A DNA stretch of 64,000 nt, taken from assembly GCF_900182985.1 (NCBI RefSeq), contig NZ_FXUY01000001.1, forward strand, positions 4,971,501-5,035,500, in the 5' to 3' direction. A program made the translations under genes and the position numbers. The notes under the pieces were generated by a model. The model was not told the DNA's origin. It was given only the letters and a program-made list of their open reading frames with translations, and searched no databases. Positions 1-7,966 of this stretch are shown here, piece after piece (the stretch's first letter is position 1; every line of letters begins with the position of its first letter). This DNA is from Pseudomonas helmanticensis (lineage in GTDB: Bacteria; Pseudomonadota; Gammaproteobacteria; Pseudomonadales; Pseudomonadaceae).

Positions 1-32
1 TGAAAGAAGAAGACTTCGCACTGGGCTACTAA
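1..32 (+). CDS. 3' end of an unidentified gene
   Basis: The reading frame enters from outside the window and ends with residues KEEDFALGY and a TAA at 30-32. A strong intrinsic terminator follows 20 bases later, which supports a real gene end. Nine residues are too few to name a family. Confidence 0.55.
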   Translation, partial: KEEDFALGY

Positions 33-51
33 GCCTTAACGCGGTCGCTTG

Positions 52-89
52 AAAAAACCGCTGCGCCTTCGGGTGCAGCGGTTTTTTTT
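52..89 (+). terminator. Intrinsic terminator
   Basis: A 12-13 bp stem (AAAAAACCGCTGC paired with GCAGCGGTTTTTT) closes a CCTTCGGG-type loop and is followed by eight T. It ends the upstream gene. The A-tract on the 5' side could let it work in both directions. Confidence 0.9.
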
Positions 90-304
90 GCGTTGGATTT
101 TTCCCCAACTCCGGGGGCGATTCCCCAGCAGAAACGGTGGCTGCCAGCGCGCGGCCCCGCGTTTATTGATGCAAAATGTTTCTACAAGAGCTGGCCAATT
201 AATTGCACTGCGCAGATTAACCGGCGCTCACGAGAAATCCACCGCTGTTTCACGACGCCTCTCGCCCGGCAAAACTCATAACAACAACCGTCAGGGTGAA
301 GCAC

Positions 305-2407
305 ATGAACATCTGCCGACTTGTCTGGTTAGCCCTTGCATTTGCGGTCTCTGGCGCGATGGCCGCGACGCCCGCCGAAGTAGATCCGCCCGTGCCGGAA
401 GTGCCGAGCCTGCAATCGCTGCGTGGCATGGTGCCGCCCGATCCCTCCGGGACAGAAGGCGGACGCAAAGTCGACTTGATGACCGACTACGTGCTCAACC
501 GCTCCGCCGCGATCCTGCTGGGCAAAGCGCTGTTCTGGGACATGGAAGTCGGCAGCGATGGCGCTACCGCTTGCGCGTCCTGCCACTACCACGCTGGCGT
601 CGATCACCGCAGCACCAACCAGCTCAACCCCGGCCAGGCGCACACCAACACCAACGTCGCCTCGATCTTCAACAAACCTTTCCTAGCGTCGGACATTCCC
701 GGGGACGTGGCGTCCTACGCGACACTGTCTGGCGGCAAGGGCGGGCCGAACTACACACTGAAGAAAACCGACTTCCCGACTCACGTGCTGAGCAATCCAC
801 TGGAGCGTAATTCGCCAATCGTTTACTCAAGCGATGATGTCGTCGGCTCGCAAGGCGTGTTCGACGCCAACTTCGTCAAACCCAACCAGCCGCGTTTCGA
901 CAAATGCACCCAGCAACCGGACGGCATTTTCCAGGTCGGTGGCATCAACGTACGGCGCAGCACCGGACGTAATGCGCCGTCGGTAATCAACGCCGCGTTC
1001 AATGTGCGTAACTTCTGGGATGGCCGCGCGAATAACGTGTTCAACGGATTCTCGCCGTTCGGCAATCGTGATCCCGATGCAGGGATTTACGTGACCGCCG
1101 AGCGCAGCACCGTGGCGACCAAAGTCAGGCTGGCGCTCAACGATGCCTCCGCCGCGTCGCAAGCGGTGGGCCCGCCCGGCAGCGCGGTGGAAATGTCCTG
1201 CGGCGGCCGCACCTTTGCCGACATCGGCCGGCGCATGCTCGATCAGTTGATGCTCAAGCAGCAGCGGATCTCCTCCAACGACTCTGTACTCGCCTCGGTA
1301 TCCGGCGCGCGGCGTCCGACCTATCGTGAACTGATCAAGAACGCCTTCCAGCCACGCCTGTGGAACGCTACGCAAAACGTGCTGGTTGGCGGCGCACCGT
1401 ACACGCAGATTGAGGCCAACTTCCCGCTCTTCTTCGGGCTGGCAATTCAAATGTACGAGTCCACGCTAATATCAGACCAAGCGCCGATCGATGCTTACCT
1501 GCAGGGCGATTCGACCGCCATGAACGCGCAGCAAGTGCTGGGCATGAACCTGTTTCTCGGCAAAGGCAAATGCGTCAGTTGCCATGGCGGCGCGGAGCTG
1601 ACCAACGCTGCCAGCCGCCTGTTGATGCATCCGCGTGAGCGCATCGAACGTATGGTCATGGCCGACAACCTCACCACTCTTTACGACAACGGCTTCTACA
1701 ACACCGGCGTGCGTCCGACGTCCGAAGACCTGGCCCTTGGCGGCACCGATGCCTGGGGTAATCCGTGGTCGTTCAGCCGGCAATACAACAAGTTGCTGCA
1801 GGGTGGCAGCATTCCCGATCCGCTGGACGTCGATGTCTGCACCTTCGAGGCACCGCTGAGCGCAGCGATTCCGTGCGATGCGACGCTCAAACCCAACGTC
1901 AACTTCCGCGATTCGGTCGACGGTGCCTTCAAGACTCCAACCCTGCGCAACATCGCCCTGACCGGGCCGTACTTCCACAACGGCAGCCGCGCGACGCTCA
2001 AGCAAGTGATGGAGTTCTACAACCGTGGCGGCGACCGCCGTGGTGAGGATGCCAACAACACCAGCGGTTTCGAACACCCGTCGGCCAATCAGCACAACAC
2101 CTCGAACCTCGATCCGGACATGACCAACCTCAACCTGACCCCGGATGAGATCGATGCGCTGGTGAAATTCATGGAAGTCGGCCTGACCGACCCACGCGTG
2201 GCCTGGGAGCGGGCGCCGTTCGATCATCCATCGCTGGTTATCCCGCAGGGCCATATCGGCGATGAAAACGCCGTGACCCAGCGCCCGGCCAGTCCGAAGG
2301 TCACGACTCGTCAGGCAGCGGATGCATCGCTCAATCTCAAGCCTTACGGTGCCGAAGGACGGAGCCCGGCGGAGGGGCCGCTGCTGCCGTTTTACAACGA
2401 TCTTTGA
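305..2407 (+). CDS. Di-haem cytochrome c peroxidase family protein (MauG/CCP-like), periplasmic
   Basis: This 700-residue secreted protein carries two haem c attachment motifs, CASCH at residues 90-94 and CVSCH at 423-427, the two-haem layout of the bacterial CCP/MauG superfamily. Family members reduce peroxide with electrons from small c-type carriers or oxidise protein side chains. This one is about twice the length of a classical CcpA, so its substrate is unclear. A signal peptide (residues 1 to about 20, ending in GAMA before TPAE) sends it to the periplasm. The ATG at 305 is preferred over an in-frame GTG at 296 because AGGGTGA lies five bases before it and itself overlaps that GTG. It appears monocistronic, with no cytochrome partner next to it. 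Confidence 0.88.
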   Translation: MNICRLVWLALAFAVSGAMAATPAEVDPPVPEVPSLQSLRGMVPPDPSGTEGGRKVDLMTDYVLNRSAAILLGKALFWDMEVGSDGATACASCHYHAGVDHRSTNQLNPGQAHTNTNVASIFNKPFLASDIPGDVASYATLSGGKGGPNYTLKKTDFPTHVLSNPLERNSPIVYSSDDVVGSQGVFDANFVKPNQPRFDKCTQQPDGIFQVGGINVRRSTGRNAPSVINAAFNVRNFWDGRANNVFNGFSPFGNRDPDAGIYVTAERSTVATKVRLALNDASAASQAVGPPGSAVEMSCGGRTFADIGRRMLDQLMLKQQRISSNDSVLASVSGARRPTYRELIKNAFQPRLWNATQNVLVGGAPYTQIEANFPLFFGLAIQMYESTLISDQAPIDAYLQGDSTAMNAQQVLGMNLFLGKGKCVSCHGGAELTNAASRLLMHPRERIERMVMADNLTTLYDNGFYNTGVRPTSEDLALGGTDAWGNPWSFSRQYNKLLQGGSIPDPLDVDVCTFEAPLSAAIPCDATLKPNVNFRDSVDGAFKTPTLRNIALTGPYFHNGSRATLKQVMEFYNRGGDRRGEDANNTSGFEHPSANQHNTSNLDPDMTNLNLTPDEIDALVKFMEVGLTDPRVAWERAPFDHPSLVIPQGHIGDENAVTQRPASPKVTTRQAADASLNLKPYGAEGRSPAEGPLLPFYNDL

Positions 2408-2417
2408 GGGGAATTTC

Positions 2418-2453
2418 CCAGCCTGGCCACCATTGATGGTGGCCAGCGGCTGG
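2418..2453 (+). terminator. Stem-loop after the peroxidase gene, possible terminator
   Basis: TGGCCACCA (2424-2432) pairs perfectly with TGGTGGCCA (2437-2445) around a TTGA loop. An outer CCAGCC/GGCTGG pairing extends the stem with a small bulge. No T-run follows, so it may protect the 3' end or act only weakly as a terminator. Confidence 0.5.
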
Positions 2454-2517
2454 TCGAAGGCAAAAAACTTGGCAAATTGCTCAGATAGTCAGGTTTTCTG
2501 CCGTTAAAGAGACTGCG

Positions 2518-2533
2518 TGTGATCTGGATCACA
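2518..2533. promoter_or_regulatory. Perfect CRP/Vfr-type binding site
   Basis: The sequence TGTGATCTGGATCACA is an exact TGTGA-N6-TCACA palindrome, the consensus for E. coli CRP and its Pseudomonas homologue Vfr. It lies 72 bases before the TTG start of the diguanylate cyclase gene, a usual position for activation. Binding is inferred from the match alone. Confidence 0.65.
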
Positions 2534-2605
2534 TTGTGTGTGCTTAACTGCATGCATTGCAGGCACAATGCCACCTCTTTGCCATGACGGGTCGGAGCTT
2601 TACCC

Positions 2606-3895
2606 TTGCCGCGTTCTTCCGCTGTACGTTTCAGCCATTTCCTACCTTCACTGCTGTTGTTACTCGCGGGGTTGGCGGCTGCGTACGTCAAAGACCTCAA
2701 CGTGTTCTTCACTTCTCTGTTCAACGTGTTGCCGACTCTGGTTCTGCTGCTGGGTGGCGCTTACTGTGCGGTTTACCGACGCCAGCGTGAACTGTTTCTG
2801 ATGCTCACGGTGTACATCGCCTATTTTCTGCTCGACACCCAGACCGACTATTACCGTGACAACGGCAAGGTGCGCGAAGACGCCGCGGTGGTGTTTCATC
2901 TGGTCTGCCTGCTGCTGCCGTTGTTGTTCGGCCTCTTCGCCGCGTGGCAGGAGCGCACGCACCTGTTTCAGGACATGGTTGCGCGGTTTGCCGTGTTGCT
3001 GGCATTCGGCAGTGTCGCGCTGGGACTTGAGCAAAGTTATCCCCAGGCGCTGCTGATCTGGCTGTCAGAGATACGCTGGCCGGCGCTGCACGGCGCATGG
3101 ATGAGCCTGATCCAGCTGTCCTATCCGGTGTTTATCTCGGCATTCCTGCTCTTGGCCTGGCAATACTGGCGCAACCCGCGCCCCTTGCACGCGGCGCAAC
3201 TGGTCGGCTTGCTCGGTGTGTTCTGGATGCTGCCGAAAACCTTCATCCTGCCGTTCACCCTGAACATCATGTGCAGCCAGGTAATGTTGATGATCGCGGC
3301 GGCCGTGGCGCACGAGGCTTATCAAATGGCCTTCCGCGACGAACTCACCGGCCTGCCGGGACGCCGCGCACTCAACGAACGCATGCAGCGCCTCGGGCGC
3401 AACTATGTGCTGGCGATGAGCGACGTCGACCACTTCAAGAAATTCAACGACACCCACGGCCACGATGTCGGTGACCAAGTGTTGCGCCTGGTCGCCAGCA
3501 AACTGTCGAAAATCAGCGGTGGCGGTAGGGCATATCGCTATGGCGGCGAGGAATTTGCCCTGGTATTCGCAGGCAAAACCCTTGAGGAATGCATGCCGCA
3601 TCTGGAAGTGATCCGCGAGTCGATCGCCTCTTACAACATCCAGCTGCGCAATCAGGAAAACCGCCCGCAGGATGACCAGCAAGGTCGTCAGCGTCGTGCT
3701 GGTTCCGGCGCATCAAGTGTGTCGGTGACGGTGAGCATCGGCGTCGCCGAACGTCTGGAACAACGAACGCCAGAGCAAGTCCTCAAATCTGCCGACGAGG
3801 CGCTCTACAGTGCCAAGGGCGCAGGGCGCAACTGCGTGGTTGCGTTCGGTCAGAACCGCCGTGGCGCCGTACGCATGGACGCTGCTGCGGGTTGA
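2606..3895 (+). CDS. Membrane-anchored GGDEF diguanylate cyclase
   Basis: The 429-residue protein has an N-terminal half with about six or seven hydrophobic segments (to about residue 235) and a C-terminal GGDEF domain starting at DELTGLPGRR. The active-site loop is GGEEF at residues 313-317, a functional variant, so it should make c-di-GMP from two GTP at the inner membrane. The RxxD inhibitory site normally five residues before the loop is absent; the region reads GGGRAYRY. Residues near 350-370 form a Gln/Arg-rich insertion. The TTG start at 2606 is preceded by CGGAGC and fits the first hydrophobic segment; the nearby ATG at 2584 is out of frame. A Vfr-type site lies upstream. Confidence 0.85.
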   Translation: MPRSSAVRFSHFLPSLLLLLAGLAAAYVKDLNVFFTSLFNVLPTLVLLLGGAYCAVYRRQRELFLMLTVYIAYFLLDTQTDYYRDNGKVREDAAVVFHLVCLLLPLLFGLFAAWQERTHLFQDMVARFAVLLAFGSVALGLEQSYPQALLIWLSEIRWPALHGAWMSLIQLSYPVFISAFLLLAWQYWRNPRPLHAAQLVGLLGVFWMLPKTFILPFTLNIMCSQVMLMIAAAVAHEAYQMAFRDELTGLPGRRALNERMQRLGRNYVLAMSDVDHFKKFNDTHGHDVGDQVLRLVASKLSKISGGGRAYRYGGEEFALVFAGKTLEECMPHLEVIRESIASYNIQLRNQENRPQDDQQGRQRRAGSGASSVSVTVSIGVAERLEQRTPEQVLKSADEALYSAKGAGRNCVVAFGQNRRGAVRMDAAAG

Positions 3896-3985
3896 GTGAT
3901 GACGGCGCATTCAGCGTCTGCACAGTGATTGTGAGGCGTGGTGGCCGGCAGTAGGTTGAGGAAATCTGCTGACGGAGAAGCCACC

Positions 3986-5782
3986 ATGCCCGAGTACAAA
4001 GCCCCCCTGCGCGACATGCGTTTTCTGATTGACCACGTCTTCGACTTCCACACCAACTACGCCGCGCTCGGCGCCGACGATGCCAGCCCGGACATGATCA
4101 ACGCGATCCTCGAAGAAGGCGCGAAGTTCTGTGAGAACGTGCTGGCACCGCTCAATCGCAGCGGTGACGAAGAAGGCTGCCATTTCGACAACGGCGTGGT
4201 GACAACGCCTACAGGCTTCAAGCAAGCGTTCGCACAATATGTCGAAGGTGGCTGGCACGGTCTGGCGGCAGATCCGGTGTATGGCGGCCAAGGCTTGCCG
4301 AGTTCGCTGGGGCTGGTGATCAGCGAAATGGTCGGTTCCAGCAACACGTCCTGGGGCATGTACCCGGGCCTGACCCACGGCGCGATGTCGGCGATCCACG
4401 CGCATGGCACCGCTGAACAGAAAGAAACCTATCTGAGCAGACTCACCGCCGGCCAGTGGACCGGCACCATGTGCCTGACTGAAGCCCATTGCGGCACCGA
4501 CCTGGGCATCATCAAGACCCGCGCCGTGCCCCAGGCCGACGGCAGTTACGCGGTCACCGGCAGCAAGATTTTCATCTCCGCCGGCGAGCATGACATGAGC
4601 GACAACATCATCCATCTGGTGCTGGCGAAACTGCCGGACGCGCCGGCCGGCACCAAAGGCATTTCGCTGTTTATCGTGCCGAAGTTCTTGCCGGACACGG
4701 CGGGCGAAGCGGGCGAGCGCAACGGCGTGTCCTGCGGTTCAATCGAGCACAAGATGGGCATCAAGGCCTCGGCCACCTGCGTGCTCAACTTCGACGGTGC
4801 CACGGGTTACCTGATCGGCGAGCCGAACAAGGGCCTCAATTGCATGTTCACCATGATGAACCACGCACGGCTCGGTACCGGCATGCAGGGTTTGTGTCTG
4901 GGCGAGGCAAGTTTTCAGGGCGCGATCAAATACGCCAACGATCGTTTGCAGATGCGCTCGCTGACGGGCGCCAAAGCCCCGGACAAAGCCGCCGACCCGA
5001 TCATCGTCCACCCGGATGTGCGGCGCATGCTGCTGACCATGAAAGCCTTCAACGAAGGCAATCGCGCACTGACCTACTTCACTGCGCAACTGCTCGATGT
5101 CGCACACCTGAGCAACGATGCCGAGGCGCGTCTGGAGGCTGAAGACCTGTTGGCGTTCCTCACGCCGATCTGCAAAGCGTTCATGACCGATACCGGGCTG
5201 GAAGTGACCAACCATGGCATGCAGGTGTTTGGCGGCCACGGTTTTATTCGCGAATGGGGCATGGAGCAATTGGTGCGCGATTGCCGGATTGCGCCGATCT
5301 ACGAGGGCACCAACGGCATTCAGGCGCTGGACCTGCTCGGGCGCAAAGTGCTCGGCAGTCAGGGCAAGTTGCTGCGCGGGTTTACCAAGATCGTCCACAA
5401 GTTCTGCGCGGCCAACGCTGAGCATCCGCAGTTGGGCAGTTTTGTTGCGCAGCTCAACGAGCTGAATCAGCAGTGGGGCGAGCTGACCATGAAGGTCGGC
5501 ATGGCGGCGATGAAGAATCCAGATGAAGTGGGCGCGGCGTCGGTGGATTATTTGATGTACAGCGGTTACATCATTCTCGGTTATCTGTGGTTGCGCATGG
5601 CGTTGGTAGCGCAGGCGCAACTGGAGGCGGGCGAAGGGGAGGCGGACTATCTGCGGGGGAAATTGGCGACGTGCGAGTTTTACTTCAAGCGACTGTTGCC
5701 GCGTACGGCGGCGCATCGGGCGGCTGTAGAGGCGGGGAGTGATTGTTTGATGAAGTTGCCGGCGGAGGTGTTTGCGCTTTAA
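3986..5782 (+). CDS. Acyl-CoA dehydrogenase, FadE1-like
   Basis: This is a 598-residue acyl-CoA dehydrogenase of the large type with an extra C-terminal domain. It catalyses the first, FAD-linked step of fatty acid beta-oxidation, giving the trans-2-enoyl-CoA. The N-terminus (MPEYKAPLRDMRF) matches my memory of P. aeruginosa PA0506/FadE1. The catalytic base is probably Glu440 in YEGTNGIQ. The FAD-binding stretch includes CLTEAHCGTDLG. The ATG at 3986 has GGAG nine bases upstream; 16 extra in-frame codons before it have no such support. A very similar paralogue follows at 5961 after a strong terminator, so the two are separate transcription units with probably different chain-length preference. 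Confidence 0.9.
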   Translation: MPEYKAPLRDMRFLIDHVFDFHTNYAALGADDASPDMINAILEEGAKFCENVLAPLNRSGDEEGCHFDNGVVTTPTGFKQAFAQYVEGGWHGLAADPVYGGQGLPSSLGLVISEMVGSSNTSWGMYPGLTHGAMSAIHAHGTAEQKETYLSRLTAGQWTGTMCLTEAHCGTDLGIIKTRAVPQADGSYAVTGSKIFISAGEHDMSDNIIHLVLAKLPDAPAGTKGISLFIVPKFLPDTAGEAGERNGVSCGSIEHKMGIKASATCVLNFDGATGYLIGEPNKGLNCMFTMMNHARLGTGMQGLCLGEASFQGAIKYANDRLQMRSLTGAKAPDKAADPIIVHPDVRRMLLTMKAFNEGNRALTYFTAQLLDVAHLSNDAEARLEAEDLLAFLTPICKAFMTDTGLEVTNHGMQVFGGHGFIREWGMEQLVRDCRIAPIYEGTNGIQALDLLGRKVLGSQGKLLRGFTKIVHKFCAANAEHPQLGSFVAQLNELNQQWGELTMKVGMAAMKNPDEVGAASVDYLMYSGYIILGYLWLRMALVAQAQLEAGEGEADYLRGKLATCEFYFKRLLPRTAAHRAAVEAGSDCLMKLPAEVFAL

Positions 5783-5790
5783 GGAAGATC

Positions 5791-5834
5791 AAAAGATCGT
5801 CCGATCGCGGCCCGAGCCTTCGGACGATCTTTTT
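5791..5834 (+). terminator. Intrinsic terminator after the first acyl-CoA dehydrogenase
   Basis: AAAAGATCGTCCG pairs with CGGACGATCTTTT around a 17-base loop and is followed by further T. It separates the two paralogous genes. Confidence 0.88.
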
Positions 5835-5837
5835 TCG

Positions 5838-5863
5838 GTGACTAAAAATAACAAATCAGTCAC
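5838..5863. promoter_or_regulatory. Inverted repeat, candidate operator of the second acyl-CoA dehydrogenase
   Basis: GTGACT and AGTCAC are perfect inverted copies separated by 14 AT-rich bases, about 100 bases before the downstream start. It does not match the PsrA consensus I know. The assignment as operator rests on symmetry and position only. Confidence 0.3.
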
Positions 5864-5960
5864 TGGTTGACCCTATGTGTCGCAAAAGTTGTTGAGGTAC
5901 ACTCCGGCTCAACGAAAACACCCTTCACGAATAACCTGTTTAGATCTTGCGAGGTTTGCC

Positions 5961-7739
5961 ATGGCTGACTACAAAGCGCCGCTGCGCGATATGCGCTTCG
6001 TCCTCAATGAAGTGTTCGAGGTCGCCAAACTCTGGGCCGAACTGCCGGCTCTGGCCGACACCGTCGACGCCGAAACCGTTGAAGCGATTCTCGAAGAGGC
6101 CGGCAAGGTCACCAGCAAAAGCATCGCGCCCTTGAGCCGTGCCGCTGACGAAGAAGGTTGTCATTGGGCTGACGGCGCCGTCACCACTCCGGCCGGTTTC
6201 CCACAGGCCTATCAGACTTACGCCGAAGGCGGTTGGGTCGGCGTCGGCGGTGATCCCGAATATGGCGGCATGGGCATGCCCAAAGCCGTATCGGCGCAGG
6301 TTGAAGAAATGGTCAACTCCGCCAGCCTGTCCTTCGGTCTGTATCCGATGCTGACTGCCGGCGCCTGCCTGTCGATCAACGCCCACGCCAGCGAAGAGCT
6401 GAAAGCCGCGTACCTGCCGAACATGTACGCCGGCATCTGGGCCGGTTCGATGTGCCTGACCGAGCCGCACGCCGGCACCGATCTGGGGATCATCCGTACC
6501 AAGGCCGAACCTCAGGCCGACGGTTCCTACAAAGTCAGCGGCACCAAGATCTTCATCACCGGTGGCGAACACGACCTCACCGAGAACATCATTCACCTGG
6601 TGCTGGCGAAACTGCCGGACGCCCCGGCGGGCCCGAAAGGCATTTCACTGTTCCTGGTGCCGAAGTTCATGGTCAATGCCGACGGCAGCCTGGGCGCGCG
6701 CAACCCGGCGAACTGCGGTTCGATCGAACACAAGATGGGTATCCAGGCTTCCGCGACCTGCGTGATGAACTTCGACGAAGCCGTGGGTTATCTGGTCGGC
6801 GAGCCGAACAAAGGCCTCAACGCGATGTTCACCATGATGAACTACGAGCGTCTGGGCGTCGGCATCCAAGGCCTGGCGACCGGCGAGCGTTCGTACCAGA
6901 ACGCCGTTGAATATGCCCGCGACCGTCTGCAAAGCCGTTCGCCGACCGGCGCGCAGAACAAAGACAAAGTCGCTGACCCGATCATCGTCCACCCGGACGT
7001 GCGTCGCATGCTGCTGACAATGAAAGCCTCGAACGAAGGTGGCCGTGCGTTCTCCACCTACGTGGCGATGCAACTCGACACCGCCAAGTTCAGCGAAGAC
7101 GCCACCACCCGCAAGCGTGCGGAAGATCTGGTGGCTCTGCTGACGCCGGTTGCCAAGGCGTTCCTCACCGATCTGGGTCTGGAAACCACCGTGCACGGCC
7201 AGCAGATTTTTGGCGGCCACGGCTACATCCGCGAATGGGGCCAGGAGCAACTGGTGCGCGACGTGCGCATCACCCAGATCTACGAAGGCACCAACGGCAT
7301 TCAGGCGCTGGACCTGGTCGGTCGCAAGATTGTCGGTAGTGGCGGCGCGTTCTACAAGCTGTTCGCTGATGAGATCCGCCACTTCACCGCGACCGCCAGT
7401 ACCGATCTGGGCGAATTCACCAAGCCGCTGAACGATGCCGTCGGCACCCTCGACGAGCTGACCTCGTGGCTGCTGGATCGGGCGAAAAACAACCCGAACG
7501 AAATCGGCGCGGCTTCGGTCGAATATCTGCAAGCGTTCGGCTACGTTTCCTACGCGTACATGTGGGCACTGATGGCCAAGGCTTCGCTGGGCAAAGAAGC
7601 GCAGGACGATTTCTATGCGAGCAAGCTCGGCACTGCACGGTTCTACTTCGCCCGTCTGCTGCCGCGCATTCACTCGTTGAGCGCGTCGGTGAAGGCCGGT
7701 AGCGAGTCGTTGTTCCTGCTGGATGCAGCGCAATTCTGA
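5961..7739 (+). CDS. Acyl-CoA dehydrogenase, FadE2-like paralogue
   Basis: The 592-residue protein is a close paralogue of the preceding gene and shares its N-terminus (MADYKAPLRDMRF) and most motifs. The likely catalytic base is Glu442 in YEGTNGIQ. It should oxidise acyl-CoA esters with electrons passed to the electron transfer flavoprotein. In P. aeruginosa the equivalent tandem pair differ in chain-length preference; which gene does what here cannot be read from sequence. The ATG at 5961 is chosen because family homology begins there; an upstream in-frame extension of 28 codons looks unlike protein. Its transcript must end close to rsmY, whose GacA box begins only 14 bases after the stop codon. 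Confidence 0.9.
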   Translation: MADYKAPLRDMRFVLNEVFEVAKLWAELPALADTVDAETVEAILEEAGKVTSKSIAPLSRAADEEGCHWADGAVTTPAGFPQAYQTYAEGGWVGVGGDPEYGGMGMPKAVSAQVEEMVNSASLSFGLYPMLTAGACLSINAHASEELKAAYLPNMYAGIWAGSMCLTEPHAGTDLGIIRTKAEPQADGSYKVSGTKIFITGGEHDLTENIIHLVLAKLPDAPAGPKGISLFLVPKFMVNADGSLGARNPANCGSIEHKMGIQASATCVMNFDEAVGYLVGEPNKGLNAMFTMMNYERLGVGIQGLATGERSYQNAVEYARDRLQSRSPTGAQNKDKVADPIIVHPDVRRMLLTMKASNEGGRAFSTYVAMQLDTAKFSEDATTRKRAEDLVALLTPVAKAFLTDLGLETTVHGQQIFGGHGYIREWGQEQLVRDVRITQIYEGTNGIQALDLVGRKIVGSGGAFYKLFADEIRHFTATASTDLGEFTKPLNDAVGTLDELTSWLLDRAKNNPNEIGAASVEYLQAFGYVSYAYMWALMAKASLGKEAQDDFYASKLGTARFYFARLLPRIHSLSASVKAGSESLFLLDAAQF

Positions 7740-7752
7740 TGAGATAGCGTCA

Positions 7753-7770
7753 TGTAAGCATTTGCTTACA
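7753..7770. promoter_or_regulatory. GacA-binding upstream activating sequence of rsmY
   Basis: TGTAAG-CATTTG-CTTACA matches the published GacA box TGTAAG-N6-CTTACA exactly. It sits inside a longer perfect palindrome, with 13-bp arms, at 7748-7775. The centre is about 66 bases before the expected rsmY transcription start, the usual spacing. A -10-like TAATCT lies at 7815-7820. Confidence 0.93.
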
Positions 7771-7828
7771 TGACGTGCTGCTGTTCTCCCATATGCGTGG
7801 ATTGGATCCACGGCTAATCTACATTTCA

Positions 7829-7950
7829 TGGACGTCGCGCAGGAAGCGCAAAGCAACAACACGGACACGTAGGATTCTGCCAGGGTGGCGGAGTGAAATG
7901 GATGTCAGGGAAACAGTCTGCAAAGCCCCGCTTCGGCGGGGTTTTCTTTT
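7829..7950 (+). ncRNA. rsmY: RsmY small regulatory RNA
   Basis: RsmY titrates the translational repressors RsmA/RsmE and so relays the GacS/GacA signal to secondary metabolism, biofilm and virulence genes. The transcript of about 122 bases has the typical GCGCAGGAAGCGC hairpin near its 5' end and seven GGA motifs, at about 7830, 7842, 7863, 7872, 7890, 7900 and 7909. It ends in a CCCCGC-TTCG-GCGGGG terminator. A perfect GacA box lies upstream. The start is estimated from the TAATCT box and from memory of the P. protegens RNA, so it is uncertain by a few bases. It lies between a fadE-type gene and a LysR gene. Confidence 0.9.
7922..7950 (+). terminator. rsmY intrinsic terminator
   Basis: AAAGCCCCG, a TTCGG loop region and CGGGGTTTTCTTTT form a compact GC stem with a T-rich tail. 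The oppositely directed LysR gene ends 17 bases beyond, and the A-rich 5' flank may help end that transcript too. Confidence 0.9.
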
Positions 7951-7966
7951 GCCTGCAGAAAAGTGC

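Noticed and set aside
7748..7775. The perfect palindrome after the second acyl-CoA dehydrogenase, read as a terminator
   Set aside because: There is no T-run and the central 18 bases equal the GacA box exactly, with rsmY at the right distance.
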